A stretch of 9,289 nucleotides of DNA from an uncultured beta proteobacterium (lineage in GTDB: Bacteria; Pseudomonadota; Gammaproteobacteria; Burkholderiales; Burkholderiaceae_C). Below the pieces are notes generated by a model. That model made no database searches. It saw only the letters and a list, made by a program, of their open reading frames with translations, and was not told the origin of the DNA. This document shows, in pieces, positions 7,462-9,289 of this stretch. The stretch is from the NCBI GenBank assembly GCA_903958915.1, contig CAJBVC010000670.1:1-9289 (forward strand). Direction: 5' to 3'. Made by a program: the position numbers and the translations under genes. The first letter of the stretch is position 1; the number at the start of each line of letters is the position of its first letter.

Positions 7462-7475
7462 TTGATGTAAGTCAA
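7462..7475 (-). promoter_or_regulatory. Second FNR/ANR/DNR-like operator (one mismatch)
   Basis: On the minus strand the site reads TTGACTTACATCAA, with nine of ten consensus positions (T to C at the fifth base). It begins two bases after the xth stop codon. Its centre is 48 bp upstream of the perfect site and about 138 bp upstream of the ccmA ATG. TTGAC/GTCAA half sites are common for ANR/DNR-type members of the CRP/FNR family. A weak -10 candidate (TTTCGT, 7439-7434) sits at the right distance for a class II promoter, but it matches only three of six positions. Confidence 0.5.
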
Positions 7476-7477
7476 GG

Positions 7478-8275
7478 TTACCAGTCGTAACCAATGGTGA
7501 CCGGCGCGTGGTCTGAAAACTTCTGGCCCTTGTAGATTTCCACGCAGCGTGCCCCTGCAGCCAAGGTCGGAGTTGCCAAGTGATAGTCCAGTCGCCAGCC
7601 CACGTTGTTGGTATAGGCCTGGCCGCGGTTGCTCCACCATGTGTAGCAGGTATCGGTAGTTTGGGGCTCGAGCTGCCGGTAAACGTCGACCAGACCGCAC
7701 GCGGTCGTGAGCCGGGTCATCCAGGCGCGCTCGTCCGGCAGAAAGCCGCTGTTTTTCTGGTTGCTGCGCCAGTTTTTCAAGTCTGCTTCGCGGTGTGCAA
7801 TGTTGATGTCGCCACACAGGATGAAGTCGCGCTGCGCCTTGAGTCGCTCCAGATGCGGGTACATACGCGCAAGAAAGCGGTATTTGGCCTGCTGGCGTTC
7901 CTCGCCAGAAGATCCGCTAGGGAAGTACGCGCTGATGATGGAGTACTTGCGTGCCGGAGTGTCGAAGCGCAACTCGACATAACGGCCCTCCGCATCAAAC
8001 TCGCCGCTATCAAATCCCGCAACCACGTCGCTCGGTTGTAGATGGGTGTAAATCGCCACGCCCGAGTAGCCCTTTTTTTCGGCCAAGTGGAAGTAGCCCC
8101 GCAAGCCCGCCAGAGACTCAAACCGGCCAGCGAGGTCTGGCGCCTGGGCCTTGACCTCCTGCACGCAAATACAATCGGGATTCGCCTGCAACAGCCAGGC
8201 TTCGAGACCTTTGCTGGTGGCGGAACGGATGCCGTTGAGGTTGAGGCTGGTTAATTGAAACAAGGAATTCCCCAT
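7478..8275 (-). CDS. xth: Exodeoxyribonuclease III / AP endonuclease (XthA family)
   Basis: A 265-residue cytoplasmic base-excision-repair nuclease of the exonuclease III/APE1 fold (Mg-dependent AP-site incision and 3'-end trimming). All catalytic motifs are visible: SLNLNGIRSA with N12, CVQEVKA with E40, GYSGVAIY (69-76), AYFPSGSSGEERQQAK with Y117, CGDINIAH with D156 and N158, WRLDYHL with D230, and SDHAPV with the D255-H256 pair. The order and spacing match E. coli XthA (268 residues). The ATG at 8275 overlaps the pyrE start codon on the opposite strand and has no Shine-Dalgarno. A TTG at 8263, with GGGGA five bases upstream, would give a protein four residues shorter that still contains every motif, so the true start is open. 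It shares its strand with the ccm genes but is functionally unrelated to them. Confidence 0.96.
   Translation of the reverse strand: MGNSLFQLTSLNLNGIRSATSKGLEAWLLQANPDCICVQEVKAQAPDLAGRFESLAGLRGYFHLAEKKGYSGVAIYTHLQPSDVVAGFDSGEFDAEGRYVELRFDTPARKYSIISAYFPSGSSGEERQQAKYRFLARMYPHLERLKAQRDFILCGDINIAHREADLKNWRSNQKNSGFLPDERAWMTRLTTACGLVDVYRQLEPQTTDTCYTWWSNRGQAYTNNVGWRLDYHLATPTLAAGARCVEIYKGQKFSDHAPVTIGYDW
8262..8266 (+). promoter_or_regulatory. pyrE ribosome-binding site lying inside xth
   Basis: AAGGA lies 7 bases before the pyrE ATG. It falls over codons 4-5 of xth on the opposite strand, so the same bases serve as translation signal for pyrE and coding sequence for xth. It supports the ATG at 8274 as the pyrE start. 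Confidence 0.7.
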
Positions 8276-8957
8276 GTCAGATCATGACGCGTTGGCACAG
8301 GATTTTGTGCAATTTGCTGTGGCGTGCGGTGTGCTGCGCTTTGGTGAGTTCAAGACCAAGGCGGCTCGCATGAGTCCGTACTTCTTCAACGCCGGCCTGT
8401 TCGACGACGGGGCCAAATTGGGACGTTTGGCCGAATTCTATGCGCAGCGCATCCTTGGCAGTGGCGTGGAATTTGACATGGTATTTGGACCCGCCTACAA
8501 GGGGATCCCCCTCGGAGCGGCACTGGTCGTAGAACTGGCACGGCGCGGACGCAATGTGCCTTTTGCCTACAACCGCAAGGAAGCCAAAGACCATGGCGAA
8601 GGAGGGACACTGGTGGGCGCGCCGCTGCAGGGGCGCGTTCTCATTGTGGATGATGTGATGTCTGCGGGGACTGCTGCGCGTGAGTCGATCTCCATCATCA
8701 GGGCGGCAGGTGCGGTACCGCATGCAGTTCTCATTGCGCTGGATCGCCAGGAAAAGGCTACCGAAAACGGGCACGATGTCCCTTACAGTGCGGTGCAATA
8801 TGTGCAACGACAACTGGGTCTGAAGGTGTGCGCGATTGCGAAGCTGGACGATTTGATGCACTATCTGAAGGAACACCATGGTGAAACTTCCAATCTGGAG
8901 CACCAGCGTGTGCTGGCTTACCGCCAGCGGTACGGAGTGGAAGAAGGCAACGAATGA
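8274..8957 (+). CDS. pyrE: Orotate phosphoribosyltransferase
   Basis: A 227-residue enzyme of de novo pyrimidine synthesis that joins orotate and PRPP to give orotidine 5'-monophosphate in the cytoplasm. The PRPP-binding motif VLIVDDVMSAGTA is at 122-134, with the two acidic residues D126-D127. FGPAYKGIPL (71-80) and the flexible catalytic loop AYNRKEAKDHGEGG (98-111, containing K102, K105 and H107) are typical of bacterial PyrE. The N-terminal part FGEFKTKAARMSPYFFNAG (23-41) matches the orotate-site strand, where many homologues read T-L-K-S-G-R-x-S-P-Y-F-F-N. The length is slightly above E. coli PyrE (213). It is divergent from xth with shared start-codon bases, and its stop overlaps the next gene as ATGA. 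No attenuator or leader can exist immediately upstream in non-coding DNA, because xth begins there. Confidence 0.97.
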   Translation: MSDHDALAQDFVQFAVACGVLRFGEFKTKAARMSPYFFNAGLFDDGAKLGRLAEFYAQRILGSGVEFDMVFGPAYKGIPLGAALVVELARRGRNVPFAYNRKEAKDHGEGGTLVGAPLQGRVLIVDDVMSAGTAARESISIIRAAGAVPHAVLIALDRQEKATENGHDVPYSAVQYVQRQLGLKVCAIAKLDDLMHYLKEHHGETSNLEHQRVLAYRQRYGVEEGNE

Positions 8958-9289
8958 GAAAAAAGATGATGGCCAAGGTGGGGATAGGCTTGGTGCTGGC
9001 CGGGGTGGGATGGGCGTCCTGGGCGCAAGACGCTCCAGTGATTTCCGGTGTCTATACCTGTATAGATGCCAAGGGTCGTAAACTGACGGCGGATCGCCCC
9101 ATACCCGAGTGCACAGACCGCGAGCAAAAGGTGCTTAATCCGAGCGGAACCGTGAAGGCCAAGGTCGGCCCCAGTCTGACCGCACAGGAGAAGGCGGAGC
9201 TGGAGCAAAAGGAGCGGCGCGAAGCGGAAGAGCGCAACCGGACAGCCGACGAAAAGCGGCGTGACCGCGCCTTGTTGACGCGCTTTCCG
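8954..9289 (+). CDS. DUF4124-domain secreted protein, 3' end cut by window
   Basis: This frame is open for 112 codons from ATG 8954 to the right edge. Residues 1-24 form a clear signal peptide (MRKKMMAKV, a hydrophobic Gly/Val/Leu core, then A-S-W-A-Q as likely cleavage site). A short domain resembling DUF4124 follows at about 30-55 (SGVYTCIDAKGRKLTADRPI then PEC), with one Cys at 36 and one at 52. From about 75 onward the sequence is a highly charged Glu/Lys/Arg/Ala helix, probably coiled coil (QEKAELEQKERREAEERN and on). Such proteins are common in Burkholderiales, are exported to the envelope, and have no established function that I know of. The ATG overlaps the pyrE stop as ATGA, with AAGGC 7 bases upstream, so it is probably co-translated with pyrE. 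DUF4124 assignment is from pattern recognition, not a search. Confidence 0.85.
   Translation, partial: MRKKMMAKVGIGLVLAGVGWASWAQDAPVISGVYTCIDAKGRKLTADRPIPECTDREQKVLNPSGTVKAKVGPSLTAQEKAELEQKERREAEERNRTADEKRRDRALLTRFP

Larger units (their letters stand above)
7331..7477. other. xth-ccmA intergenic region, presumed ccm promoter region
   Basis: This 147-bp gap is the only sizeable non-coding stretch in the window. It contains the two FNR-like palindromes and must hold any promoter serving the ccm operon independently of xth. The best hexamer by eye on the minus strand is TAGACT (7408-7403, four of six matches to TATAAT), which would place the perfect FNR box close to the promoter core and the imperfect box at roughly -72. 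No rho-independent terminator (hairpin followed by a T run) was seen after xth, so read-through from xth is possible. Confidence 0.55.

Noticed and set aside
7414..7475. The palindromes after xth as a transcription terminator
   Set aside because: Each arm is only five to six bases with a four-base loop, and no T run follows on the minus strand. The exact TTGAT-N4-ATCAA pattern fits an FNR-type operator instead.
8231..8273. Sigma-70 promoter for pyrE using the repeated TTGAGG hexamers at 8235-8246
   Set aside because: At 16-18 base spacing the -10 positions read AAACAA or GGAATT, neither close to TATAAT, so the hexamers are more simply explained as the xth codons encoding L-N-L-N on the other strand.
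1..9289. Mobile element, CRISPR array, tRNA/rRNA or new defence-type system
   Set aside because: I saw no transposase or integrase motif, no terminal inverted repeats, no regularly spaced repeats and no tRNA-like fold. Nearly all bases are accounted for by recognised housekeeping and ccm genes.

Overview
The window is a chromosomal segment that looks like a betaproteobacterium of the order Burkholderiales, most likely Comamonadaceae (Rhodoferax/Polaromonas-like). This rests on the protein sequences, the moderately high GC content, and the arrangement of a complete System I cytochrome c maturation cluster next to xth, pyrE and a DUF4124 gene. The genus is inferred, not shown. Almost every base is coding, and there is no gene-free stretch longer than about 150 bases.

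Minus strand, about 7330 down to 1: a full cytochrome c maturation operon in the order ccmA-ccmB-ccmC-ccmD-ccmE-ccmF-ccmG-ccmH-ccmI, followed by a second thioredoxin-fold gene (TlpA-like) that runs off the left edge. CcmAB form the ABC transporter that drives release of holo-CcmE. CcmC, helped by CcmD, loads heme onto CcmE. CcmE carries heme covalently in the periplasm. CcmF, CcmH and CcmI form the heme-lyase complex, and CcmG with CcmH keeps the apocytochrome CXXCH cysteines reduced. All eight junctions from ccmA to ccmI are exact 4-base stop/start overlaps, so the operon appears to be translated as one coupled chain.

Between xth and ccmA lies a 147-bp intergenic region (7331-7477) with two FNR/ANR-type palindromes. 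One matches the FNR consensus perfectly (7414-7427) and one has a single mismatch (7462-7475). This suggests that oxygen limitation controls the ccm operon.

Upstream of the ccm operon on the same strand is xth (exodeoxyribonuclease III). It is divergent from pyrE (orotate phosphoribosyltransferase, plus strand), and the two ATG start codons share two bases in one CATG. pyrE overlaps by 4 bases a secreted DUF4124-type protein gene that is cut by the right edge.

I found no mobile element, CRISPR array, RNA gene or clearly new system. The gene content is a well-known pathway. The points worth a second look are the regulatory sites, the operon-terminal TlpA paralogue, and the extreme compaction of the gene junctions.
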